A DNA stretch of 64,000 nt, taken from NCBI RefSeq assembly GCF_001618385.1, contig NZ_BDCR01000003.1, positions 496,001-560,000 on the forward strand, in the 5' to 3' direction. A model generated the notes under the pieces. It saw nothing but the letters and a program-made list of their open reading frames with translations. It searched no databases and was not told where the DNA came from. The position numbers and the translations under genes were made by a program. This DNA comes from Paludibacter jiangxiensis. Lineage in GTDB: Bacteria > Bacteroidota > Bacteroidia > Bacteroidales > Paludibacteraceae. Positions within the stretch are counted from its first letter, which is position 1; each line of letters begins with the position of its first letter. Shown here piece after piece: positions 51,722 through 59,965 of the stretch.

Positions 51722-51781
51722 TTCTGTAAGTGCCGGGTTGTGTAAGTAAACCCGGCACCCATTTTCATAGAAACAAAACTT

Positions 51782-52684
51782 ATGAAACAGCTTACGGTCT
51801 ATCAGATCGATTCGTTTACCAAAGAGAAATTCAAAGGAAATCCGGCAGGCGTTGTCGTGAATGCCGATGGGTTGAGCGAAACAGAGATGCTCGCTATTGC
51901 AAGAGAACTGAATAATTCCGAAACGGCCTTTCTGTTTTCTTCCGACGACAGCAGCTGCGACGGAAAGATTCGTTATTTCACGCCCACCAGAGAGGTTCCC
52001 ACTTGTGGACACGCGACCATTGCAGCCATGTATGCCAGGGCGTTGGAAGAAAATCTCGGCTCATGTGCGCTGAAATACAAAACACAGATCGGCATTCTTC
52101 CCTTTGAAATCATCCGAAATAACGTAGATTATCAGGTTATTATGACCCAAGGCAAATTCGAATTAAGTCCTTTGTTTGATCACGAAACGGCTCAACGAAT
52201 TGTAACCGCATTGGGATTGACCGACGATGACATCGACCGCAGGTGTCCGATACAAATTGCCTCAACCGGGCATTCCAAAGTGATGATTGGTATCAAAAGC
52301 CGAAAAGCCCTGAATCGCCTGACGCCCAATTTTAATGATCTGGCAGCATTAAGCAAAGTAATCAATTGCAATGGCTTTTTTGCATTTACCTTTGACTCGA
52401 ACACCGAAAATATACTGACCCACGGCCGTATGTTTGCGCCAGCCATCGGCATCAATGAAGACCCGGTAACCGGAAATGCAAACGGACCTTTAGGCGGTTA
52501 CCTGATTGCCAACAAACTGGCCAAAACTGACAACTCCGTTTTTGAATTCAACGGAATGCAAGGTGAACAAATAGGTAGACCGGGCATCATTGCCGTAAAA
52601 GTAACTGCCACCGATGATGATCATCTTTCCATACAGATCAAAGGCGATGCAACTGTGGCTTTCAAAACGACAATCGAAATATAA
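51782..52684 (+). CDS. PhzF family isomerase/epimerase
   Basis: 300 residues. Opens YQIDSFTKEKFKGNPAGVVV, with the catalytic Glu in NNSETAFLF near 46, then TREVPTCGHATIAAMY and a duplicated second half with GNANGPLGGYLI. PhzF proteins have a diaminopimelate-epimerase-like fold; here a biosynthetic partner is lacking, so the substrate is unknown. It is 60 bases after the transformylase gene, likely in the same transcript. Confidence 0.88.
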   Translation: MKQLTVYQIDSFTKEKFKGNPAGVVVNADGLSETEMLAIARELNNSETAFLFSSDDSSCDGKIRYFTPTREVPTCGHATIAAMYARALEENLGSCALKYKTQIGILPFEIIRNNVDYQVIMTQGKFELSPLFDHETAQRIVTALGLTDDDIDRRCPIQIASTGHSKVMIGIKSRKALNRLTPNFNDLAALSKVINCNGFFAFTFDSNTENILTHGRMFAPAIGINEDPVTGNANGPLGGYLIANKLAKTDNSVFEFNGMQGEQIGRPGIIAVKVTATDDDHLSIQIKGDATVAFKTTIEI

Positions 52685-52730
52685 ATCTATTGATTGAAGC
52701 TATATTCTTCTAAACACTGCAAAAACAACT

Positions 52731-53189
52731 ATGCTACAAGACAAAATAATAACGCAAATGCAACGCGACCGTTTTATTCAGACGGTATGTGAATCCGGAA
52801 TTGTATGGGGACTTCAAAGCGAAGAAGGATTTGCAGTCACAGGCTCGAACGACTACGAAGATGAAAGCGGAGAACCCTTGCCATTGATTTGTTTCTGGTC
52901 GGGGAAAGCCCTTGCCAAAGCATGTGCAAAAGAAGAATGGTCGGGTTACGAACCGGTTGAAATTTCGCTGGGTGAATTTATTGAAACCTGGTGCATCGGT
53001 ATGGCCAACGACAACATGATGGCTGGCCCCGATTTCGATCCGAATATGCACGGCTTTGAAATCGACCCTCTTGAGTTGATTGTAGAACTGGCAAAAGAAC
53101 TAAATGCTCAGGAGAAAACACTTGTACTTCAAAATTACGCTCACCTGAACGACCTTGTGACCGAAGTCGAAAAGATTCTGAACGAGTAA
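52731..53189 (+). CDS. DUF2750 domain protein
   Basis: 152 residues, soluble. The pattern FWSGKALAKACAKEEWSGYEP, then SLGEFIETWCIGMANDNMMAGPDF matches DUF2750. The C-terminal 35 residues form a charged helix (EKTLVLQNYAHLNDL). Function unknown. It is 46 bases after phzF-like and 77 bases before nnr. Confidence 0.8.
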   Translation: MLQDKIITQMQRDRFIQTVCESGIVWGLQSEEGFAVTGSNDYEDESGEPLPLICFWSGKALAKACAKEEWSGYEPVEISLGEFIETWCIGMANDNMMAGPDFDPNMHGFEIDPLELIVELAKELNAQEKTLVLQNYAHLNDLVTEVEKILNE

Positions 53190-53266
53190 AAATGAGTTAT
53201 CTTTATCTGCTGAAACATTCCCTGTTTTTATTGATGAAGCTTATTCATTCCTAAATATTTAGTTAC

Positions 53267-54799
53267 ATGAAAATTCCGGCATCTTATCAAATAAAGGGCA
53301 TCGACGCTTATACCATCGAGCACGAGCCTGTCTCTTCGGCCGACCTGATGATGCGGGCCGCCGGAACAGTTGCCGAATGGTTATGGCAACACGTGGAATA
53401 TGACACCTCGTTTAAGGTAATGGCCGGCAACGGCAATAATGGCGGCGACGCTCTGGTGGTTGCTATGCTGTTAGCCAAAGCCGGTTTCAACGTCGAGTGT
53501 TTTCTATTCAATTATTCACAGAAATTATCTCCGGATTGCGCTTTTTACAAGGAAGAAATCGCAAAAAGAACTAACCTTCGGTTTGCAGAGGTCACCGACC
53601 CGGGGTTCCGTCCAGATATCAAAGCGGATGAGTGGGTGATCGACGGACTTTTCGGCACCGGACTAAACCGTCCTTTGGAGGAGCCTTTTGTTTCACTGAT
53701 CCGGCATATCAACACCTCTGACGCTACAGTCGTTTCCATCGACATACCTTCGGGCCTGTTTGGTGAGGATAACCGGCAAAACAATCCGGAGCATTGCATC
53801 CATGCGACTTACACCTTATCGTTTCAGTTTCCGAAGCTCGCTTTCCTGTTTGCCGAAAACAGCAAAGTAGTCGGCGACTGGCAGGTATTGCCTATCGGAT
53901 TACACCCGAAGGCAATCGAGAAGTGCCAGACAGCTTATAACTTTGCGACTCGCGAGGAAATGGCGCAGTTGCTGAAACCGAAAGACAAATTTGCCCACAA
54001 AGGAATATTCGGTCATGCCCTACTCGCTGGTGGCAGTAAGGGGAAAATTGGCGCCATCGTATTGGCTGCTAAGAGTTGCCTTCGAAGCGGTGTAGGTTTA
54101 CTAACGGTACAGGTTCCTGCTTCGGGCAACGACATTCTACAGATCAGCGTTCCGGAAGCAATGACGATACCCGATGAAGGAGAAAATACCATCACGGCTG
54201 TGCAAATAGGAGAAAAAATCAATGCGGTGGGAATCGGTTGCGGCATGGGAACATCGGTCGAGGCGGCACAGGCATTGCATCAACTGCTGCAAACCTGCGA
54301 CAAACCGATGGAGATAGATGCCGATGCGTTGAATATTTTGGCGCAACATCCGGAATGGATAAAACTGATCCCCACAAACTCCATCCTGACACCCCACCCT
54401 GCGGAGTTCGACCGCTTGGCCGGAAAATCGGCAACGGGCTACGAGCGTTTGGAGAAAGCGCGCGATTTTGCCGCTAAAAACAAGGTAACGGTAGTTCTCA
54501 AAGGAGCCTATACCGCAGTTATAAACGCAGACGGAGAAGTCAGTTTCAACAGCACCGGTAATCCGGGCATGGCAACCGCCGGCAGTGGCGACACTTTAAC
54601 AGGAATTTTAGTAGCTTTGCAGGCGCAAGGATACCAGGCTTTCGATGCCGCCCGACTGGGTGTATTCCTGCATGGACTGGCAGGAGACATAGCTGCCCGA
54701 ACCATTGCTTTTGAAAGCATTACAGCAAGCGACATAACGGCCAGTCTCGGATTTGCATTCAATGAATTGAGAAGTAAAACATCAAACAAACATAGTTGA
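53267..54799 (+). CDS. nnr: Bifunctional NAD(P)H-hydrate epimerase / ADP-dependent dehydratase
   Basis: 510 residues. N-terminal NnrE (YjeF_N) domain: SADLMMRAAGTVAEWLW, AGNGNNGGDALVVA, DGLFGTGLNRPL. C-terminal NnrD (carbohydrate kinase-like) domain: HKGIFGHALLAGGSKGKIGA, LTPHPAEFDRL and NPGMATAGSGDTLTGIL with catalytic Asp. It repairs hydrated NADH and NADPH. It is followed one base later by the DUF4831 gene, so the two are co-transcribed. Confidence 0.94.
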   Translation: MKIPASYQIKGIDAYTIEHEPVSSADLMMRAAGTVAEWLWQHVEYDTSFKVMAGNGNNGGDALVVAMLLAKAGFNVECFLFNYSQKLSPDCAFYKEEIAKRTNLRFAEVTDPGFRPDIKADEWVIDGLFGTGLNRPLEEPFVSLIRHINTSDATVVSIDIPSGLFGEDNRQNNPEHCIHATYTLSFQFPKLAFLFAENSKVVGDWQVLPIGLHPKAIEKCQTAYNFATREEMAQLLKPKDKFAHKGIFGHALLAGGSKGKIGAIVLAAKSCLRSGVGLLTVQVPASGNDILQISVPEAMTIPDEGENTITAVQIGEKINAVGIGCGMGTSVEAAQALHQLLQTCDKPMEIDADALNILAQHPEWIKLIPTNSILTPHPAEFDRLAGKSATGYERLEKARDFAAKNKVTVVLKGAYTAVINADGEVSFNSTGNPGMATAGSGDTLTGILVALQAQGYQAFDAARLGVFLHGLAGDIAARTIAFESITASDITASLGFAFNELRSKTSNKHS

Positions 54800-54800
54800 T

Positions 54801-55850
54801 ATGATAAAATATTATTTGTTAACTGCAGCAATGTGCGTTGCACCCTTTCTGTTTGCTCAGACAGAAGTGGTAAGCAGTCAGGAAAGAGCCGGATTTTCCA
54901 ATGGAGTCATCTACAATTTGCCCAAAACGGTTTTAGGGGTTGAAGTGGAAGCTGTAAAAACGATCAAACTGGCAGGACCATACTACCGCTATTCGGAACG
55001 GTATCTGGGTACAAAAGATGTAATTACCGAGAACAGCACTACCTGGTCGGTAAAATCGGTTAAAATAGTGCTCAAGTCAAAACCGGATCCTAACAACAGT
55101 TTCATGGTAAAACTGGATCCTGCATCCGGTGCATCGTATATAACCCTGACCCCCAACGGCACTTTGTTTGGAGTAAATATTCCTTTCAATCAGAACAAAA
55201 TGAATGCTTCTCCGGCTCCACAAAATGACACTAATCCGAACCTTAGTTTCAGCGGGGCTGTGCTAAATGAAGAAGCATTGCAGGCCAATTCGGTCGCAAA
55301 AATGGCAGAACTTTCGGCCAAACAGATCTACCGCATCCGCGACAGCCGTCTTAACCTGATTACCGGCGACAACGACAAACTACCCGACGGAGACGCTCTT
55401 GCTCTGATGCTTTCTAATCTCGACAAATCGGAAAAAGAGCTGACTGCCCTTTTCGTTGGTAAAACAGTATCCGTATCGTCAACCATCACATTTGACGTGA
55501 CACCGGAGAAACAGATGAAGAATGAGGTACTATTCAGACTTTCAACCTTAGGAGGCGTGGTATCAAAAGATGATCTCAGCGGACAACCTTACTATATAAA
55601 CGTGCTGGATATTTCCGACAAGAATATTCAGGTCAGAGAAAAAAGCGGTCCAAGCGGATTGTATTACAGAATACCCGGAGTGGCAGACGTTTCTGTGATT
55701 GACCCGACAGGCAATGTCCTCATCAACAAAAAAATAAATCTGGGACAATTTGGTACGGTACAAGCCTTATCCGCTTCAATCTTCAACAAAAACACAGTTA
55801 AAATCCAATTCGATCCTCTCACAGGCGCATTGATTTCAATTGAAAAATAG
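54801..55850 (+). CDS. DUF4831 family exported protein
   Basis: 349 residues. Signal peptide ends near FLFAQ. The GVIYNLPKTVLGVEVEAVKT opening, a segment with IYRIRDSRLNLITGDNDKLPDGDAL and a YYRIPG strand match DUF4831, a Bacteroidota-specific family of unknown function. The start codon follows the nnr stop by one base. The terminator after it is strong. Confidence 0.85.
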   Translation: MIKYYLLTAAMCVAPFLFAQTEVVSSQERAGFSNGVIYNLPKTVLGVEVEAVKTIKLAGPYYRYSERYLGTKDVITENSTTWSVKSVKIVLKSKPDPNNSFMVKLDPASGASYITLTPNGTLFGVNIPFNQNKMNASPAPQNDTNPNLSFSGAVLNEEALQANSVAKMAELSAKQIYRIRDSRLNLITGDNDKLPDGDALALMLSNLDKSEKELTALFVGKTVSVSSTITFDVTPEKQMKNEVLFRLSTLGGVVSKDDLSGQPYYINVLDISDKNIQVREKSGPSGLYYRIPGVADVSVIDPTGNVLINKKINLGQFGTVQALSASIFNKNTVKIQFDPLTGALISIEK

Positions 55851-55868
55851 CCTGAGAGCAGGCAAAAT

Positions 55869-55900
55869 AAAGGCGTCTTCCCGATAAAGGAAGGCGCCTT
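55869..55900. terminator. Bidirectional terminator after DUF4831
   Basis: Stem AAGGCG(T)CTTCC / GGAAGGCGCCTT, with A run to the left and T-rich right flank (GTTTGTTTTC). Serves the plus-strand operon and the Lys/Ala-rich gene on the minus strand. Confidence 0.8.
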
Positions 55901-55925
55901 GTTTGTTTTCTCTGAAGATGAGTGC

Positions 55926-56303
55926 TTATTTCTTAACAGCTTCTTTTGCAGCTTTTACAGTTTTGTCTGCACTCTTTTTTACTTCAGTAGCTTTTTCTGC
56001 TTTTTTACCTGCTTTTGTTTCAACGGCTTTAACTTCGCCTGCTTTTTTCACTTCACCTGCTTTAGCTTTTGCAGCTTCCTTGGTAGTTTTGGTTGTTGCT
56101 TCAGCAGCTTTTTTAGTTTCTGCTTTTTTTACTTCTTTAGCAGCTTTCACGTCTGTTTTTGCTGCTTCTTTCACTGTCTTAGCGTCTTTCTTTGTTTGAG
56201 TTACTGTAGCTTTAGCTGCATCTTTAGCAGTTTTTGGGGTTTGTGCATTAGCAGCAAAAATGAAAGCTGCAGCAACCATTACGGAAACAATTAATTTTTT
56301 CAT
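55926..56303 (-). CDS. Exported Lys/Ala-rich protein (histone H1-like composition)
   Basis: 125 residues from Met4 of the open frame. Signal peptide MKKLIVSVMVAAAFIFAANA then QTPK. The mature part consists almost only of Lys, Ala, Thr, Glu and Val, arranged as approximate heptad-like repeats (KTAKDAAKATVTQTKKDAKT, KTDVKAAKEVKKAETKKAA) and is likely helical or disordered. It resembles histone H1 or KA-rich proteins in composition but is exported. No enzyme motif is present. A minus-strand -7 box lies upstream at 56343-56336. Confidence 0.8.
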   Translation of the reverse strand: MKKLIVSVMVAAAFIFAANAQTPKTAKDAAKATVTQTKKDAKTVKEAAKTDVKAAKEVKKAETKKAAEATTKTTKEAAKAKAGEVKKAGEVKAVETKAGKKAEKATEVKKSADKTVKAAKEAVKK

Positions 56304-56335
56304 TCGATACAATTTTAAGGGTTAAACATGCGGAA

Positions 56336-56343
56336 CAAAAATA
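56336..56343 (-). promoter_or_regulatory. -7 promoter box for the Lys/Ala-rich gene
   Basis: Minus strand TATTTTTG, exact -7 match; the nearest TTTG (56360-56357) is too close for a -33. It is 33 bases before the Met4 start. Confidence 0.45.
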
Positions 56344-56420
56344 CATTCAAAAATCACAAATTGTTTTCCGGTAAATACTTCTTTCAAGGTTTTAATAGTT
56401 AATTTAACTTAAATATATTT

Positions 56421-56834
56421 TCAATTAGCTTTACTTTCTTCGCAAATATATTTCCACCGACCTCCCGATTTTACCAACGGAATGATTTCGTCTAAAGAAG
56501 ATCCGTTTCCCAGTTCATATCTAATTCTGACAAACGCTTTCGATTCGTCGGGTGTTACGGCCTCATCAACAACTGTATAACTTGTCAAACCACCATTTTT
56601 AGCAAAATATTTTGCACTCTTTTCTTTCAGAGTAGCAATAAATTCTTTTTTGCATTGCTCTTTCTGAGCGGGTGTCGCATCAGGGGACGTTGCAAGATTT
56701 TCGGCTGCCCGTTCATACTCGCCCGATTGCATACATTCAGCCAAATTTTCGACTGCAGATGAAGGTGTAATACCCACACAACCAACTAAAACAAGAACAA
56801 AAAACGCAACAAGCAATCCCGGATAAAGTTTCAT
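56421..56834 (-). CDS. Small lipoprotein, DUF4878-like
   Basis: 137 residues from Met12 of the open frame (56834), which gives a standard lipoprotein signal peptide ending LVLVGC. The mature part is an NTF2-like fold: SSAVENLAECMQSGEYERAAENL, then a C-terminal SGGRWKYICEE strand. DUF4878 proteins are common small lipoproteins in Bacteroidota, with unknown roles. Confidence 0.75.
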   Translation of the reverse strand: MKLYPGLLVAFFVLVLVGCVGITPSSAVENLAECMQSGEYERAAENLATSPDATPAQKEQCKKEFIATLKEKSAKYFAKNGGLTSYTVVDEAVTPDESKAFVRIRYELGNGSSLDEIIPLVKSGGRWKYICEESKAN

Positions 56835-56870
56835 ACAGCGTGGATTTAGGTGTAAAATATTCTTCAAAAA

Positions 56871-56904
56871 TAAAAAAAGGAAACCGAAGCTTTCAGTTTC
56901 CTTT
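56871..56904 (-). terminator. Terminator of mscL
   Basis: Minus strand: stem AAAGGAAAC / GTTTCCTTT (arms 56896-56904 and 56876-56884), followed by a T run (56880-56872 region). Confidence 0.75.
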
Positions 56905-56926
56905 AAAAGATGAGACTACGGAGAAT

Positions 56927-57355
56927 TTATTTTTTCAACAAATCACGTATTTCAGCAAGGAGTTGTTCCTGTGCCGTAGGAGCCGGAGGCGCGGCAGGAG
57001 CTGCTTCCTGTTTCTTTTTCAGAGTATTAATACCCTTTATCAATAAAAATATCACTAACGCCAAAAGCATGAAGTTGATAGCGATAGTAATAAAGTTACC
57101 GTAAGCAAAAATAGAAGATCCGGCAACTTTACGAGCCTCTGCCAAAGGAGTTCCCTCAACAATAGTTCCCTTCAGAACAATATAAAGGCTGCTAAAATCA
57201 GGTTTTCCGATAATTGCAGATATCAATGGCATAACCAAATCGTTTACCACAGAATCAACAATCTTTCCAAAAGCGCCACCAATGATCACACCGACTGCCA
57301 GGTCGATCACATTCCCTCTCATGGCAAATTCCTTGAACTCTTTAATTAATCCCAT
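56927..57355 (-). CDS. mscL: Large-conductance mechanosensitive channel
   Basis: 142 residues from Met16 of the open frame (57355): [33 protein letters not shown] is the canonical MscL start with TM1. TM2 is near 82-102 ([19 protein letters not shown]), and the C-terminal helix is [14 protein letters not shown]. It releases solutes on hypo-osmotic shock. The short periplasmic loop between helices and the Pro/Ala spacer before the C-terminus are typical. Confidence 0.94.
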   Translation of the reverse strand: MGLIKEFKEFAMRGNVIDLAVGVIIGGAFGKIVDSVVNDLVMPLISAIIGKPDFSSLYIVLKGTIVEGTPLAEARKVAGSSIFAYGNFITIAINFMLLALVIFLLIKGINTLKKKQEAAPAAPPAPTAQEQLLAEIRDLLKK

Positions 57356-57548
57356 AGACTTATGATTTAGAAGGTTTACAACTGAAGACTTTACAAACAA
57401 AACGCGACAAATTATTATTTATTGTCCTTAATTTTAAACATTAATTTATTTGCAAAAATGCAATATTATTTTCAGCAAAACAAGTGAAACGTGTAATATT
57501 GTATTTTGATATTTGATGTTAATTTTACAAAATACACAATTCTGACAA

Positions 57549-58034
57549 CTACATTTTACGAATCAGGGTCGCATCATCACACTCCATAAGCAGAGTTTTG
57601 ATGGTTTTGTGTAATATGGGATGCATCAGCTGTGGCGCTATTTCGTTCATTGGAACCAAAACGAACAACCGCAAATGAAGTCGTGGATGAGGAACAGTGA
57701 GTGACTCCGAATCAATTATCGAATTGTCGTAAAACAATATATCAATATCCAAAGGCCGGTCTTCATAACCGCTTTTCGCGTTTTGCTGACGTCCGGCATC
57801 CTGTTCGATATGCTTCAAAGCATTCAATAAAGCCAACGGTTCAAGAGCCGTTGTTATTGAAAGAGCAATATTGACAAACTCATTATCGGAGTCAAAACCC
57901 CATGGAGAAGTAGAGTAGAAGGAAGAGCACAATTCAACCTTTCCGCAACGTTGTTCTATTTCGCTGATTGCAAAACGAAGATTACGTTGCTTGTCGCCCA
58001 GATTGGATCCCAGACTAAGATAGACTTTGCTCAT
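57549..58034 (-). CDS. folK: Dihydropterin pyrophosphokinase (HPPK)
   Basis: 161 residues. N-terminal YLSLGSNLGDKQRNL, then SSFYSTSPWGF, and the signature RPLDIDILFYDN (two Asp that bind Mg) and VPHPRLHLRLFVLVPMNEIAP. It makes 6-hydroxymethyldihydropterin diphosphate in folate synthesis. folP is not adjacent. It lies 83 bases downstream of the PFP gene, with a hairpin terminator between them. Confidence 0.95.
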   Translation of the reverse strand: MSKVYLSLGSNLGDKQRNLRFAISEIEQRCGKVELCSSFYSTSPWGFDSDNEFVNIALSITTALEPLALLNALKHIEQDAGRQQNAKSGYEDRPLDIDILFYDNSIIDSESLTVPHPRLHLRLFVLVPMNEIAPQLMHPILHKTIKTLLMECDDATLIRKM

Positions 58035-58047
58035 AATGCGTGGTGGT

Positions 58048-58093
58048 AAAAAAAGATAGTGAACAAACAGGCTTCCGCCATTTGTTCACTATC
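58048..58093 (-). terminator. Terminator of the PFP gene
   Basis: Minus strand: 13-bp stem GATAGTGAACAAA / TTTGTTCACTATC (arms 58081-58093 and 58055-58067), followed by a run of five T. It sits between the PFP stop and folK start. Confidence 0.85.
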
Positions 58094-58117
58094 GAAGAAA
58101 TTTATTTGAATACCGGA

Positions 58118-59779
58118 TTATTCAGCGTTATGTTCCAGTTGCAGCGTGCGGGTAGGTTGTTCGCACACTTCAGCAGGACCATAATACTGGATAGGGCCAG
58201 GATAAACGAAACTTGTAGTGGTTGCCCATGTTTCGCGTTTTGAAGCGAAATATTTGAAAGGAGCACCATCCAAAAGCACCAATGCTTTCTGGATTACAGG
58301 TTTCATTGCCCCGTGACGACGTTCCATGTTCATCATCATTGTGATAGGCACACCGCCTGCGATCCATTCTTCTGCAGGAGCAGTCAGGTTACGTACAGAT
58401 GACATGTAACCGGTTTTGCCGGCAGAAATCAACAGAGCTGCTGTATAACCCAATGAATAGGTGTAGTTAGCATCAAAATTAGATGGGATAGCGCAACGTC
58501 CTTCGTAACCGAAGAAATGGTTGATTGCAGAGAATTTCCCTTTGTAAGAGCCTGCTGCTTTCAATTTTGCCAAACGTTTAGCCACCATTTCGATCAATAA
58601 TTTTTCTGTTTCGATCAAAGAAACCTGAACGTTACCGTGCGGGTCACGATCGAGTGTAAGCTGACGCGCAATACCCTTAGGCAGATCACGATAAACCTCG
58701 CGGCTTTCAGGAGAAAGCAAACCTTTCACATACTGACGTTTTTCGTCTTCTGTTTCCAGCGCATTGAAGTCATCGTTGTGAGCCAACAGGTCATTCAACT
58801 CAGCAATCAGTTTCTTCATTGCAGGGATGAATTCTATCAAACCTTCCGGAATCAGGATCGTTCCAAAATTAAGACCCTGGCTTGCACGGTCTACAATCAC
58901 TTTTACGATTTGTTCAACAACATCGCTCAGTGTCAGATTTTTTGCTTCTACCTCTTCCGAAACAATACAAACGTTAGGTTGGCTTTGCAAAGCACATTCA
59001 AGAGCGATGTGCGAAGCAGAACGACCCATCAAACGGATGAAATGGTAATATTTTTTTGCAGAGTTAGCATCGCGCTGAATGTTACCGATCAACTCAGAGT
59101 AAACCTTACAAGCGGTATCGAAACCAAAAGAAGTTTCGATCATTTCGTTTTTCAGGTCACCGTCAATTGTTTTAGGGCAACCAATCACCTGAATACCGGT
59201 TTTCTTTTGTGCATAGTATTCTGCAAGAACACAAGCATTTGTATTTGAATCGTCACCACCGATAATCACGATAGCGTTGATACCTAATTCTTTGCAAATT
59301 TCAGCACCTTTATCAAACTGTTCAGTTTCTTCGAGTTTTGTACGACCAGAACCGATAATATCAAAACCACCGGTATTACGGTATTCGTCAATAATATCTG
59401 CTGTCAGTTCAACATATTTATGATCAACCAATCCGCTTGGGCCGCCCAAAAAGCCGTAGAGTTTGCTTTCCGGATTGAGGGCTTTGATACCATCGAAAAT
59501 ACCTGAAATAACGTTGTGACCACCGGGAGCCTGACCACCGGAAAGAATAACGCCAACATTCACTGCAGGAGCAGCTACTTTTTCAGTTGCCGGTTCGAAT
59601 GTGATCAATGGCATTCCGTACGTATTCGGGAAAAGTTCTTTAATTGCAGCCTGATCGGCTACCGATTCGGTTGCTTTGCCTTCTTTCAGGACAACAGGGC
59701 CACCTAATGCTTTTGGCATTTTTGGGTGATAAAGTGACCGGGAAATCTGTAACGGACTTTTTTCGATGGATTTCATCAT
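58118..59779 (-). CDS. pfp: PPi-dependent phosphofructokinase, long form
   Basis: 553 residues, the long PFP type found in plants, spirochaetes and Bacteroidota. Motifs: [42 protein letters not shown] and the PFP signature [10 protein letters not shown] (Asp in TIDGD is catalytic), then [14 protein letters not shown]. It converts fructose-6-phosphate and PPi to fructose-1,6-bisphosphate reversibly. With PPDK in the same window this suggests a PPi-based glycolysis. The start may be Met1 or Met2. Confidence 0.95.
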   Translation of the reverse strand: MMKSIEKSPLQISRSLYHPKMPKALGGPVVLKEGKATESVADQAAIKELFPNTYGMPLITFEPATEKVAAPAVNVGVILSGGQAPGGHNVISGIFDGIKALNPESKLYGFLGGPSGLVDHKYVELTADIIDEYRNTGGFDIIGSGRTKLEETEQFDKGAEICKELGINAIVIIGGDDSNTNACVLAEYYAQKKTGIQVIGCPKTIDGDLKNEMIETSFGFDTACKVYSELIGNIQRDANSAKKYYHFIRLMGRSASHIALECALQSQPNVCIVSEEVEAKNLTLSDVVEQIVKVIVDRASQGLNFGTILIPEGLIEFIPAMKKLIAELNDLLAHNDDFNALETEDEKRQYVKGLLSPESREVYRDLPKGIARQLTLDRDPHGNVQVSLIETEKLLIEMVAKRLAKLKAAGSYKGKFSAINHFFGYEGRCAIPSNFDANYTYSLGYTAALLISAGKTGYMSSVRNLTAPAEEWIAGGVPITMMMNMERRHGAMKPVIQKALVLLDGAPFKYFASKRETWATTTSFVYPGPIQYYGPAEVCEQPTRTLQLEHNAE

Positions 59780-59965
59780 AAATTTAATTTATATAACCGG
59801 ATAAGTTCCATATAGACAAGTAAAAGTCAATGGTTCTCATTTGGTTATGAGTTGTTAGGTTTGTTTGAAAAATGATTGCGAATTTACTAATTTTCCAACA
59901 GAAAAACGCAAAAAACGCCGATTTTTTATCCGAATGATCTCATCTCCGGTTCATCGGCTGTTTCT

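Noticed and set aside
50951-52012. 353-residue minus-strand frame opposite the AICAR transformylase gene
   Set aside because: Antisense to conserved coding sequence with intact catalytic motifs; rich in Phe, His and Arg as expected of a complement.
55899-56294. Phe/Cys/Ser-rich plus-strand frame opposite the Lys/Ala-rich gene
   Set aside because: Complement of Lys/Ala codons; the minus-strand gene has a proper signal peptide and promoter box.
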